A stretch of 64,000 nucleotides of DNA from NCBI GenBank assembly GCA_023515745.1, contig JALECJ010000004.1, positions 1-64,000 of the forward strand, read 5' to 3'. Position numbers and translations under genes: made by a program. Position 1 is the stretch's first letter; every line of letters begins with the position of its first letter. The notes under the pieces are model-generated. The model was not told the origin of the DNA, made no database searches, and saw only the letters and a list, made by a program, of their open reading frames with translations. This DNA is from Amoeboaphelidium protococcarum (Eukaryota; Aphelidiomycota; Aphelidea). Below, in pieces: positions 1-11,431 of the stretch.

Positions 1-88
1 CCCTGCCTAACCCTGCCCTAACCCTGCCCTAACCCTGCCTAACCCTGCCTACCCTGCCCTGCCTACCCTGCCCCTGCCCTACCCTGCC
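1..88. repeat. Telomeric repeat array, C-rich strand
   Basis: The first bases are a tandem C-rich array built from units such as CCCTGCCTAA and CCCTGCCCTAA, grading inward into CCCTACCCTGCC and CCCTGCC mixtures. On the other strand this reads as TTAGG(G)CAGGG. C-rich sequence at the extreme left end, G-rich strand pointing outward, is the orientation expected of a chromosome end. It is not the plain TTAGGG or TAGGG repeat; a GCAGGG half-unit alternates with the TTAGG(G) half. Assembly noise could add to the heterogeneity. Confidence 0.9.
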
Positions 89-1005
89 AATACATCGATT
101 GGCTTCAGGCTTCAATGAGAAACACTCCGCTTAGTAATCAATGTTCAGACGCGTGTAAGAATTTAGAGATGCATGAACTAAATCTAGAGGTACAATAGAC
201 TCTGTGTGATACGATGATATTTCTACTTAGACTTAATGCGCCTACTAAGCTGCAGATCATGACATGTAACTCAATATTCGTGACATACAAAATATTGAAA
301 CAAGATAGACGCGTTCAATAAATTTATTCTACCATTCAACTAACATCATATTTCAAACATACTAAGCATTATTAGATCAGCCTTTTCTGGTTCAATGTAC
401 CGTTTATTAAGGGCATTCTAAATAGCGTTGCCATTCTTGTTCTTTCTGGACTACTGAAGTACACCACTTAGAGAGCCTTCGACATTTTACAGAGGTTGAG
501 CTATTTGGTTGAAATCAGGTGCGGCGACAGCGAAGCCTTCCTTCAGTTTAAATAACACATTACCAAGTGTCCGATTTAGAATTGATGTCTTTATCATCGC
601 TGCAATTTCAGTGATAGTTACTGGAATGTGGTGAAAATCGCAGATGAAAAAATGGGTGGATTGAGCCAAGCATCTATTTAAAGTGGGCGAGCACAGTAAT
701 TGGCTTCGTATGCTCTAAGCTGATTGGCAATCATTACTTGTTGCTGAAACTTGATGTGATTTAAATTTTCGATACACAACGAGTTATGCGGACATAACGT
801 ATTTGGTAGATGTTAAGAATTTTTGTATTCGTTGAATGATAAAGATTATTGGCGTGACATAGTCGAGTCCAGCGAATGAACTAAATAAACACGACTTCTT
901 TACATAAGCTGAGCATGAATAAAATCGTGATGATAGACAAGTTGACACCAATAACGAGAGTATAGATATTCATGAAATCTTATTGACATAATGTTCGATC
1001 ATTAC
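89..1005. other. Subtelomeric spacer without a recognised gene
   Basis: Between the telomere and the first gene I see no recognisable protein or RNA. A minus-strand frame open from about 669 to a TGA at 346 (about 107 codons in the UAR=Gln code, no ATG at its head) could be a gene remnant, but open frames of this length are expected by chance when TGA is the only stop. The sequence is AT-leaning and not visibly repetitive. Confidence 0.5.
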
Positions 1006-2373
1006 TCATGCTCCCTCAAACTCGTATACAGCGATGGTGTTGGAGCCATAACATGGGATGATCACGTCAGAACGACCATTACCATCCAGATCATTGACAA
1101 AAACGCCTCCAACTGTGCCTTTGCAGTCATGAATCTCAACATGATCGTAGCTCCACTTTTTACCAGAATTACGGGGAACTAGCAAATGAGCACGCTAGTC
1201 ATCATCGCCAGAGATCAAAATATAAGGGCGCTTCTGTGACTTCAAAGGCTTAAACACTACTTAACTACCAGGTGCGCCAGGAGAAGGATTAAATATGCTG
1301 GCTCGCAGTTTGAACTTATCAGACAGAACATGACGCTCAAAGGCTAAGCTGTTCATGTAGTTGGAGATTGGGCTACCGCTCTCAAAGACAATCTGATCAG
1401 AAGTTGTCGGCTTAATCACATCATAAGCAAACATCTAAGGCTTGGGTCCCTTCTTGCCATCCTAATGATTACCAACAACAAGTTGCAGGCTACCATCATT
1501 AAACAGGTCAGCGACTGTGATATCAAATGCAGCTCCCAGAGTATCATCAATGACGCGCTGTCTTACTAGATCAGTTTTCGTCCAATCACCCTAAGGATCC
1601 TCAGTCCACTAAAGGATCAACTTTTTACCAAAAAACTCTGGAATGATAAACTCCATAACACCATCACCATTCAGATCAATAGGTACGAAGAAACAGTCAC
1701 ATCCCGGTGCAATTAAGTGTTCAACATAAGAGCCATCTGGCTTTTTGTCCAAATAAATCATCTCACCAGAACCACTATCAAAAATACCTTTACGCCCGCG
1801 ACAAGTTACAAGCCTCTTACCATCATCTGACTCACTCAGTGATGGTGGCGCAATCTGGACAACTGATGAGCGATGGAAAAATCCCTTGTCGTTGCCAATC
1901 AGTTCCTTCCACTGCGCTGACTTACCTGACTTGAACTGCTTCAGGTCCATCACAGAAACATGACCTTTCTTACCAGGAACCAAAAAGCCACCGGCAGCAA
2001 TGAGCTGACCATCTTCAGTCAGTTCCACCTCATTGGGCCAAGTCAACTGGCGATCGCCCAACAGCTGGGCGTCTAATGACACGGAGGATCCGCGCTTAGC
2101 CTTGAACAATTTCGTGCCAATATCTTCCACCATCCAGACACCATCTGGCGACTTTCTAAATGGCAGCGAAACACCAAACGTGGAAATTAGCATATCCAAC
2201 GAGCCATTGTTCAGCGGATTTCTGACAGCGGTGACGAAGGCTGGATTATTGAAAGGAAACTCGGCAATCTTGCGCAAGTTCACGCCCTCTTCAATGCGCC
2301 TTACACCGGACCCTTCGATGGCCACCGCAGAGATTAACAAAACCAGGACTGACAACATTATAGACCTTTTCAA
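1006..2373 (-). CDS. Secreted FG-GAP/VCBS-type repeat protein
   Basis: 455 residues with an N-terminal signal peptide (MKRS then a hydrophobic stretch to about residue 20). Several acidic calcium-loop-like motifs followed by hydrophobic strands are visible: DLNGDGVMEFII, DLFNDGSLQLVV and DLDGNGRSDVII. This is the pattern of FG-GAP/VCBS repeats that build secreted beta-propellers. In-frame TAG and TAA codons (for example near 1570 and 1612) are read as Gln; the frame closes at TGA. It is the most telomere-proximal gene. The likely role is extracellular or surface binding; no catalytic motif is seen, and the precise family is not settled. Confidence 0.8.
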
Positions 2374-3412
2374 TCACTTCTTAGGAGATGATAGCAGAAG
2401 AAGAGGTAGACGCGATGATGAACGCGAATCGATTTCTACAGTGTGAGAACTGATCTAAGCAAAGTGGCAGACTTATGACATCACGACGACGAGCACGCGG
2501 TAAAAAAGCTCATCGCTTGTTTCAATATACGATCGCTGTTTGAGTCTCCTTCATCACGATCAGTTGTAACTCAAGCAATTATCTTATGCGAGGGCAATGA
2601 ATAGGAATATTCAACTCAAAAGATTTCAAACATGATTGCTGGTGGAATTCGATCCAATTCGATAAGACAAATAGAACTGGAATATAGAAAGCCAGAAGGT
2701 GGACCGTCTCCTCCCTACTTTCACAAGAAATTAAAAGACTGGTGAAGAGATCGATATTTTGAAAGTGAATGATCAAGTAATAACAGTCAATCTATTAAGC
2801 TTAAGTACATGACAAAGCCGAGACTAGAATTTTAAGCTTTGTGAGGCGTCGACGCCACAGATGAAATTTCCCTTCTCGTTCGCACAGAGAAACGCGCGGA
2901 CGGAGTTCTGTTTCTCTCGTACAATCGCGCTGAATTGCTGGAACACTCTCACTCAGTTCCAACACTAAACAGAATATCCTATATTGAACTCATCTCAACT
3001 CCTCTCGGGTGGATTCATAAGAAGAATAATTATACCTGCTTTGTGTGTGTGTGCTGACCAGTTAATTGCACACCTAGTTTTGGAATTTAATTTATAGTTG
3101 CAGTAGTAATAAAAGTAGTATTCAATTGCAGATCTCTGTTTATACGAAGCAAAGCACTCGTCTATTTTTGGTAAGTCTCGTGCGTCCGTTTGAAGAAGTT
3201 TCAACCGTTTCTGAAAGTAAACCCGGCCAAAGTTTGTTTTTGTAGTTTATATTTCAATTGCTTGCTTGCTGGTGCAAAGTCTAAATTCTATTCATTGATA
3301 TAGAAGTATTTATTATTGCAAGTTCTGCTACTCTCAATCTCTCGTTATAGTTTGCACTCAGCTCTACATACAGTGTCTGACATTGAACATTATTTAAGAC
3401 AACCAACCAACC
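2374..3412. other. Divergent intergenic region
   Basis: About 1 kb between the 5' ends of the FG-GAP gene (minus) and the methyltransferase fusion (plus). It should hold both promoters. Short open frames on both strands show no recognisable protein features. A CAACCAACCAACC run lies directly before the plus-strand start codon. Nothing else stands out. Confidence 0.5.
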
Positions 3413-6400
3413 ATGCCTGAACCTTCTGGATACACAGCCAATTGCCATGGCAGAGTGACTGAAGAGGATTTTGAACATATGGTGCCTGCTCAGTGGTGGA
3501 AGAGTGTGTTTGCTGACGATTTGTACTTGAAGACTGACGGAGATGTTGTTGAAGATGCTGAAATTACCAAGGAAGAGTTGCGGTAAGTTTCTTGTTCATG
3601 CGTACTGAGTTTAAGCTTACTATTGTTATTCGAGTTTGTAGAATGTTGGAGTCTAATCCAAAGATTGCGGAGATATTCTAACGTGGTAGCAAGGAAGCTT
3701 CGGTTAACGGCGGGGATCTTTAACACTAAAGCTGGCCTAAAGTATTGGACTTGTGTTGTGGCCAAGGTAAGTTGAACTTGTTTTCGTAATGAGTTTCGAA
3801 TTGATCTTTACCATTTCGATTTGTAGGTCGTCATACATTATTGCTGGCCGAGCGTTATCCTAACTTGCGTCTGTATGGTCATGACTAGTCAGCTTATCTT
3901 ATTTCGCTCGCAAGAGAACGTGCTACCAATCTACCTGATGCTCCGTATCGTCAGAATGTACCCACCTTTACTGTAGGAGACTGCAGGAATGTGCCTTATG
4001 ACAGCAACGACTTTGACTTTGTTATGGTCATGGGAAATAGCTTTGGTTATTTCAGTGCAAATGACCGTATGGAAGTTGACTTTACTGACGATTTCGCCAA
4101 GGATCCTGTTGAGACTGTGGTTGATCATGGAGATGAAGGAGACAGGGCAGTGCTGAGAGAAATCAACAGAATGTTGAAGATTGATGGTAAGATGGTGCTC
4201 GATCTCGTCGATGGTGACTACATGCGACAGAATTATAGTCCTCGCTCTTGGGAGTGGATCGATGACAAGACTTTTGTGTGCCGTGAGAGGGTGCTGTCCA
4301 AGGACAAGAAGCGTCTCCACTCCAGAGAGGTTGTGACTATGGTGAATCGTGGTGTGGTCAGGGATCAATTCTACAGCGAGCGTCTGTATAGTAGAAGTGA
4401 ATTGATCTCCATCTTGAATGAGGCTGGTTTTCAGATTGATACTGACCAGGCTGCCGTGGTACAGGATGGTGTCAACACTGTGACTGCTGCGAAGGAAATG
4501 AGCCAGCGTGGTTAAGATTTAGGTATGATGGAGCAGCGTTTGCTAATCTAAGCTACCAAGATCCAGAATCATCCTCGAGCCATAAGCAAGAGAAAGAAGG
4601 GATCCGTCAAGGGCCGCACCCAAGCTCCTCACCCGTAAATGTCTGCCGAGAATGCTCAGGCTGTTAGGGAATGGATTGAGCGCCTCAGCTTGCAGGAAAT
4701 GAATTCTGGCTTTGAAAATGATTTGCAATCCATCGAGTATAAGAAGGCTGTGATCGAGTGGATTGAGTCTTGCACGAATGGAGCCGATTCTACGGATACT
4801 TCTAGTGTTGATAGTTTAAAGTACAACAATGGTGCCAACTGTGATGATAATGGTGCCGGTCATGGATAGCAGTTTTAGATGGATTAGAATGGTGCTAATG
4901 GTAATCAAGCATCTACTAACAATGTTCTTCGCGAGTGGATTGACCGCGTCATTCTGCCACCTTCGTCGCATATTGAGCCTCCATCTAGCTCTGTAAGTTA
5001 TAGCGCTAAGGCAAAGACGATTACTTTAGCTACTCCTTCACTGTACCATTTGCTGCCTCCGCCGCCTTTTCCAAACCATTAGCTCTCCGTGCTACTGGGA
5101 GATGTCTCTCTCCCTTGTCGTGATAAACTGCATGGTAGATGGAATGAGGAGGATCTGGTCACCAGACGAAAGATGATTGATGCGCTTCTAGATTGTGGTT
5201 ACGATGCCTCTTAGATTACTATCTATGAGTCCCATCGTGATCTTGTTACCCGTCTGACTGTGCGCCCTCCTAGCTTTATTTTGAACTTGTGCGATGAAGG
5301 ATTTTTGAACGATGCTCACAAAGAGCTTCACATTGCCTCCTTCCTGGAGATGTGTGGCATACCTTACAGTGGAGCTAATCCTGTGAGTTTGGGTGTCTGT
5401 TATGATAAGGGATTTGTCAATGCTACAGCCTCCAAGCTTGGTATCAGCGTTCCTCAGGAGACTCACATTATTTTGCCAGAATCGGTTGACACCAAAGACG
5501 TTTAGTTGGAAGATATTGTGAGATTGATCGAGGCAGAAGATCAGGCTGGTAACATCCGCTATCCTGCTTTTGTTAAGCCAATGAAGGGTGACAACTCGTT
5601 GGGAATCACCTCAAAATCTATCTGCTACAACAAACACGATTTGGCCGTGTATGTCCTGTCTTTGGTTAGTACGTACGGTTTGAAGTAATTTATAATTTAA
5701 GAGTATTTGACTGGTACTGAATATTCCGTCGGTGTAATTGGAAATCCCGAGACTGGTTTCCATTTCTTCCCAATTCTGCAGGTTGATTATTCCAAGGTGG
5801 TTTAGGGCGGTCTGGAACCGATTTTGGGCTGGGAATCCAAGTGGGATCCATCGTCCCCATATTGGACTGATGTTGATTTCTATCCCGCCAAGAGAATCCC
5901 GAGTCCAAAGTTGTCAAGCTGTAATTCACCATGTGGCCTTAAGAATGGCGGAGTCTCTTTGGGACAGCAGCAGCAGTAGTAGTAACAGAATTGTGCCTCA
6001 TCGACTCAACGAAGAATATTCAAGAGTGGCGGTCTAACTCTTGAAGAGGAGGAGGAGTTGAAGCGTGCATGTACTATCCTGTTTGAACGTTTTGGCTGTA
6101 GAGATTATGCTCGTTTTGACTGGCGGGCTGACCGCGAGATTTTGTATGATGTTGAGACTGGCGATTTGTTCAATGTTGCGAACAATAGTAATGGAGTAGT
6201 AGGTGGAGATGAGTCTGCGCCTAACAATATAACTATTACAACTCAAGGTGTATAGATTGCGGTAGAAACCTCCGCTCAGAGTTCAAGTGAGAACAAGGAT
6301 GAGATCAAGTCACTGGTTATGGACAATTCTACAGAATCTTCATTGAGCGTTACTCCCGATGTTAGACTCGACATGTCTGATTCTGGCCATGGCAGCGTTA

Positions 6401-6756
6401 GTTCTGTTCGCTCGCCCTCATCTGTCATTGATTCTGCTTCTGTCGGATAGGCTAGTGGGTATGAGCATGGTGCATCTGCGAGGAAACACGCTCCTAAACG
6501 TTCCATCAAGCTTCTCGAGGTCAATCCTAATCCAGGCTGGTGCTGGGATGGAAAATTGGCCAAGATGGCTGCGTTTGAAGGCATGTCTTACCCAGATCTA
6601 CTGAAATGCATTCTATGGGCATCCTGGGAGAGATCGTTTGGCCACTCCAAAGGCGAAGGAAGAAGACTGCTCGCCGACTGGTGTGCCAATGCTATCCGCG
6701 GCGAACGCGTCTCCATGTCCATGTCGGGATCCAAGTTATAACAGCCGCAGCAGTGA
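3413..6756 (+). CDS. SAM methyltransferase fused to D-Ala-D-Ala ligase-like ATP-grasp enzyme
   Basis: Three exons (3413-3582, 3642-3766, 3827-6756) give 1074 residues. The N-terminal third is a class I methyltransferase with motif I VLDLCCGQGRHTLLLAERYP at about residue 95. The C-terminal part is a D-Ala-D-Ala ligase-type ATP-grasp domain, with the tail EVNPNPGWCWDGKLAKMAAF matching the metal-binding NPNPG end of that family. A linker carries two copies of a VREWI-type segment. The ATP-grasp domain is interrupted by Q/S-rich insertions, including a Gln run coded by CAG, TAG and TAA (about 5970). The frame is continuous only if TAA/TAG are Gln, and ends at TGA. The pair of domains suggests a modified peptide or amino-acid conjugate, but the substrate is unknown. 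Confidence 0.85.
3583..3641 (+). other. Spliceosomal intron 1 of the methyltransferase fusion
   Basis: A 59-nt segment beginning GTAAGT and ending TTTGTAG breaks an Arg codon (CG|A). Removing it joins the N-terminal exon to the exon holding methyltransferase motif I. Confidence 0.85.
3767..3826 (+). other. Spliceosomal intron 2 of the methyltransferase fusion
   Basis: A 60-nt segment beginning GTAAGT and ending GATTTGTAG lies inside methyltransferase motif I, splitting the Gly codon of CGQGRH. Splicing restores the motif, which makes this the best supported intron in the window. Confidence 0.92.
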
Positions 6757-9616
6757 CAACTTGTATCGTCTTTGCATACTTGTAGACATAGAAGGAGTAG
6801 TAGTAGTAGTAACGGTTAGACTGAGGATAAAGCTGTGGCCATGTATACGAAGATATTTGATGATTGAATTTATATTGTGTAAATTCAAGCGCAGTGTACG
6901 ATAAGCTGTTCTCCTTTACTTTTTGTTTCACCGTTGTCTTATCAATGGAATCGCGTTTGATATCTTGACCGTATTTAATGGTATGATTGCGACTCTTATA
7001 ACTACAGTACAGTAATTCCCGGTCAGTACTGTAACTGGATCCATCCAATCATCGCATCGTTGTTGAGGCGGTTTCATCACGCCGGCCGGCTTGTGACTCG
7101 GAAATAATGACCGTCTGTCGGCGAACTCGTTTCTTCTCGTTTCTCTCCTCTTTCCATCACTCTTAATCAGTGCAGAGTAATGTGGAATAATCAACATGAA
7201 CCTTATCTATATCAACAGGCTCATAACATAATAATGAGTACAAAATGGATATAGCTTTGCAATGAAATGAACGGCCACCGATGGTATTGAAACATTTGGA
7301 TACTAATTTTTGATGTGTGTAGTTTGCCTAGAGATTTTTAACGTTATTCATTGTTGTTGTTAATTGCCTAGAGAGACTTGATTTGTGTTGTTGTTGTTGT
7401 ATATGATTGTTAGTAAAGGTAATGATTATTATACATCACTATATCGAATGCAAGTATGATAATATGTATGGAGAATATGTAGTTTGCCGGTTTTTGTTTC
7501 GCTTTGCTCTCCTTGTCTGAGATATTCTATTACATCACTAGTAGTTGATCGGTTCATATATTACATACACCACATTGCTGGAGTCCATCGATGCCGTGAC
7601 TATTCTGTATTATCAGATTTAGTGTCAACTCGGATAAGATGATGAACGCAGGTTGCTCCATTTTATAGCAATGTCTATCTATCTATATGTCTGTCTTGTT
7701 GTTGTTGTCAAAGTGTCACTTGCTTGCTCGATTCTCTCTGCTGTATCACCACCATCTCATCATGATCTTTGTTGCCGCAGTCGTTACTCTTTGGACTTTA
7801 TTTCCTTGAATGTTGTTCACTCAGTTTATTCTGTAAGTGTATTATCTACTTATCTGTCCTTATCACAAATGGTTGTGTAATCAGTAATGTGTGTAGTTTA
7901 TTCATCATCAGGTTACAGTCCAATCAATCACTATCGGCGACGACGTTTATTATATACATTTATTCACAAGGTGTGGAGGTAGAGTGAGTTATCTGGCTCT
8001 TAGTTTCGCGTTTACAAGTACCAAGGCTTGCGAGATTATTATCAGCATCATTGTTGTTGTTGGAGATTTTGTCGACATATCAATCATCAATGAATCAATT
8101 AGTCAGTCAGTCATTTATAGAGTCTGCAATGGGACATCCACCATACTATCAATTCACTCCAGTCTACAGTCTGTAAAACACTATTGTCTTGCTGTTATTC
8201 TATATTCATCTGTAGTCATCATCATCATCATTGTTACTTTGTTGTAGATGCTTATTATTTTGGTATTATCTGTTAGATATTACTATTGCCTAGAGATTAA
8301 AGGTAAGATTTTATGCTTTAACTGTCGGTAGCTGGTCATTTTATTGCATTGCTGTCACATCTCATCATCCATCTGTACATCGACCAAATTCTCATATACA
8401 CAAGTTAAGGTAAGAGTTATATTTTGATGTTCTTGTGTTGTCATATCATTCCTTATTCTGTTGATGCAAATTGTTGGAGGTGATGTTCAGAACGTCCGCC
8501 CCTGGACTGAAGTTGAAATAAAGTATTACACAAGGATCAAGACACCACACTAATTGGCCTCTAGACGCTGTACGTGTGTTATGGCAACATCAACACCACA
8601 TGCTGTTCCACGAGCGAGTTACAGTTCAGAAAAGGAGTTTTATTAATTACATTGGATTGAAAAGAAAGCGTTCAGAGGAAAGCGACTAGGCTGGGACTGC
8701 TCGTATTCTGACAAGACAGAGAAGCAAAAACTATGCTTTTATTGCATTGCATATTGGCACTTATCAGCAAGCGAGATTCACTGGGTCTATTGAAGTTAAA
8801 GTGATGGCCTTGAACTATCATACGATGAAAAGAATCTTCGTGGAGGTTGGAAGTGATCACCTCCGCAGGCATTGGAGAGAGATTCACGGCCGCTCGAGCC
8901 TTAGGCAAGCGCTATTTGGCCAATAGTATGGTGGTGTTTGGTTAGGCGGTCTCGTTGTGGAAGATCCCTCTCCTACTACAGGTCGTGCCCACAGTTCGCG
9001 CTTTGTCCGATCTGCCGTGGGCAGAGATACGCGCCAGAGAGTTGAAGTTCACAGGCAATAGCTACCAACTATCCGTAGAGATGAAGTTACTTCTTTGGCT
9101 CTCCCTTGGATTTAGGACTTAGAGACAGCTTCCGGTCTCCGATTTGAGAGACATCCTGAGAGAGTATGAGAGGGAGTTGGTTGCACTATATAGAGGCTGC
9201 AAAATTTGTGAAATATATGATAGTACTCTCAAAGGGTGGCAGAGAGGAAGGTTTGAAATTTTTATGAATAGGAATAGATGAAAATGCTTTACTGCCTGGT
9301 GGAAAGCCGCTCTACCACTGCAAGCAATTGTGTCGTTGCACTTGTCCGAGCTGGAATCATCTAGTCATCTCACCGTGTAATACAGCAAGTCAGCAGGATC
9401 CACGGGATTAGGGACAATGTGAGTATGAGTGTGTGTTTAAATATAATACGGTATATATATATGAAAAAAATGCTTTACTGGAATATTAATTTTTATATCA
9501 TTTGTCTCTGTTTGATTTGACAGTTGAAACAACGGCCAGGCTTCCATCGGGCAGAACTAATTAGGCGTTTTGCTGGAAGATAAATCATGTGAATTTTAAA
9601 TGAGTAAGAACGCAAT
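6757..9616. other. Gene-poor stretch with simple repeats
   Basis: Almost 3 kb without a convincing gene. It holds GTAGTAGTA and TTGTTGTTG trinucleotide runs, TCATCATCA runs, and three copies of TGCCTAGAGA (7325, 7365, 8287). A plus-strand frame from 8804 to a TGA at 9169 (121 codons, with in-frame TAG) is open but matches nothing I know. A short TATATATA tract sits near 9452. It may be degraded repeat or transposon sequence, or contain unannotated non-coding RNA. Confidence 0.5.
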
Positions 9617-10674
9617 TCATATCTACAGTATGTCAATCAAGATCTTCAAGTCATCAGCATCGCCTGGTTTTCCATCAACCAAGGCCTTCCAGATTAAGCG
9701 GCCACGCGAAGAGGTCCTCAATTTGATCTACAGTAGACTAGAGACTCAATGAGATGGCCGAGAAATTTAACCACGGGTTAGAATCTCGTGGATAATTCAG
9801 GCACGTCCGCTTAAATTGATCCATGCTCCAAACGTTGCTCACTTATTTAACTAGACCTTATCCAGAATATGCATGAACTAAACCAGAAATTCAGCTAGCT
9901 CCTTGCCCTCGACAAAGCTTACTTTCTGATTTAGCACAGCAGCATCCACTTCTCAGTCAAAATAGGCGAGGTAGTCAAAACTCAGGCTCGCATCAAAAAG
10001 GACGTCTAGATTCTCAGAGAATCCAGCCGCAAAGTTCCATATCAGCACGGTTTTGTTGTTGGCGCCTTCTTTACCTCTTCTGGCCGCGTCCTGGAGACTA
10101 TTCCACTAAGCCAAATCTCTAACATCCTGCGATAATTTCTTCTTATAGACAAAAGCCTTGTTGTCAGGGGAAACAGCAGTCTTCAAACCTCTCTCTAAGA
10201 GCTTGTCCAGCACTTTAAATGTTGGAGCTTTGCTTGCTCTTCAGAAGACGCGCTGCAAGGGGACACTCATGAGACAGCGAAGTAGCTATTGTACTTCAGA
10301 TACTGCTGTTCAATTCCATAGAGCTTAATATCATTGTTGAGACTAAAGCTCTGTGCTCGAGCAGTTGATCTGGAGGAGGACGACGCGAGAAGACTCTTGG
10401 CGCGTAATAAGAAGTATTTGCATCCTTGGAAAGTTACAAATAGCTCATCATCAGCTTTCTTAGTCTATTCCTTCAGCACCTCCGTAATAATTTCTTCCAA
10501 CTAAGATATGGAGCAATAGGACACTTCACCACCATTATTCTTTACCAGCGCCAAGATCTTATTACGGAAATACAAAGCCGACAGACGGCTGAAACAATCC
10601 ACCACTTCATACCCATTCAAAAACTGTTTAGTCAACTCTTTGACATAGTTGTATTCAGCTCGAGAGCGTTTCAT
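9617..10674 (-). pseudogene. Decayed gene, unrecognised family
   Basis: From an ATG at 10674 the minus strand reads 135 protein-like codons (with TAG as Gln) to a TGA at 10267. Protein-like sequence then continues in another frame: a stretch including FKVLDKLLERGLK and VLIWNFAAGFSENLDVLFDA, followed by further TGA codons and shifts, down to about 9617, where the tail GKPGDADDLKILIDIL is seen. At least one frameshift and two internal TGAs break it. No intron with the local GTAAG...TAG consensus repairs the frame. I do not recognise the family. It lies just left of the hAT element. Confidence 0.6.
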
Positions 10675-11259
10675 AATATTTATAATCTACACCCAACTAT
10701 TCCGTTAAAGATTGACATCTCATATTATAGATAAGAAGAGTATGCAACAACCAGAAGATAACCAGACAAGGTTTGAGAGACCAGATCACTAGATGGATAA
10801 GTAAAACGGCTCATCTTCAAATGACAAATCAACTCTTCAAGTCCACAAATAATATACCAATTTCCATATTTTTAGAACCTTGGAATCTGACTTCGACTTG
10901 GTACTAATTTCAGCATTATGTTTTGACGAAGGCTCTTATTTTGTGAACTTAGGACATCATTCGCATGTTATATCAAGCGTAGATAGCTTAGCGTGATAAC
11001 AGGTGATCATAGAACTTATAACTTGGATCTTCATTACTTTCAATTCTTTAAACAGCTGGTCGCACACTACCGCAGGACTTATACCTATTTCTGTTATATA
11101 AATTATTCTGCCAGTAGATAGAATGAAGAAGAAGTAGAAGTAGAAGATAGACTGAGAACTCTCCTCTCAAGTGTTTGTTTGTTACTTTGACTGGAACAGA
11201 AAATTCACGAAACGATCTAAGCGCGACGCAGCGCGACTTTGACAGTTGAACGACAAATG
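10675..11259. other. Spacer upstream of the hAT insertion
   Basis: No gene is seen. The stretch ends with the left copy of the 8-bp target duplication of the transposon, and before insertion would have led into the 3' flank of the BCS1 gene. Confidence 0.5.
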
Positions 11260-11267
11260 ACTTGTAC
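11260..11267. repeat. Target site duplication, left copy
   Basis: ACTTGTAC directly precedes the left terminal inverted repeat and is repeated exactly after the right one (15086-15093). Eight base pairs is the signature length of hAT insertions. Confidence 0.95.
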
Positions 11268-11282
11268 CAGTGGCGTAACTAG
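11268..11282 (+). repeat. hAT left terminal inverted repeat
   Basis: CAGTGGCGTAACTAG. It matches the inverted right end at 14 of 15 positions and abuts the target duplication. Confidence 0.93.
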
Positions 11283-11431
11283 CTCTAAAAAGGAGGTACG
11301 CAAAAATTTACTTCTTCAAAAATTTTTCTTCGCAAAATGCTGCTCGCTTCGCTCGCTTCATTTTGCTCAGAGTCACGCGGCATTGTTTCATCTTCATTCT
11401 TACTCATCTATAGGGAGTTGTATTAAACAAA

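Noticed and set aside
487-669. Minus-strand subtelomeric open frame
   Set aside because: It begins at TTG, has no ATG and no recognisable product; kept only as a note in the spacer.
8804-9169. Plus-strand 121-codon frame with an in-frame TAG
   Set aside because: With TGA as the only stop such lengths arise by chance; no motif or conserved block was recognised.
9290-9335. tRNA-like string on the minus strand (AGTGGTAGAGCGG resembles a D-arm/A box)
   Set aside because: No T-arm/B box, no acceptor pairing and no anticodon arm can be built around it.
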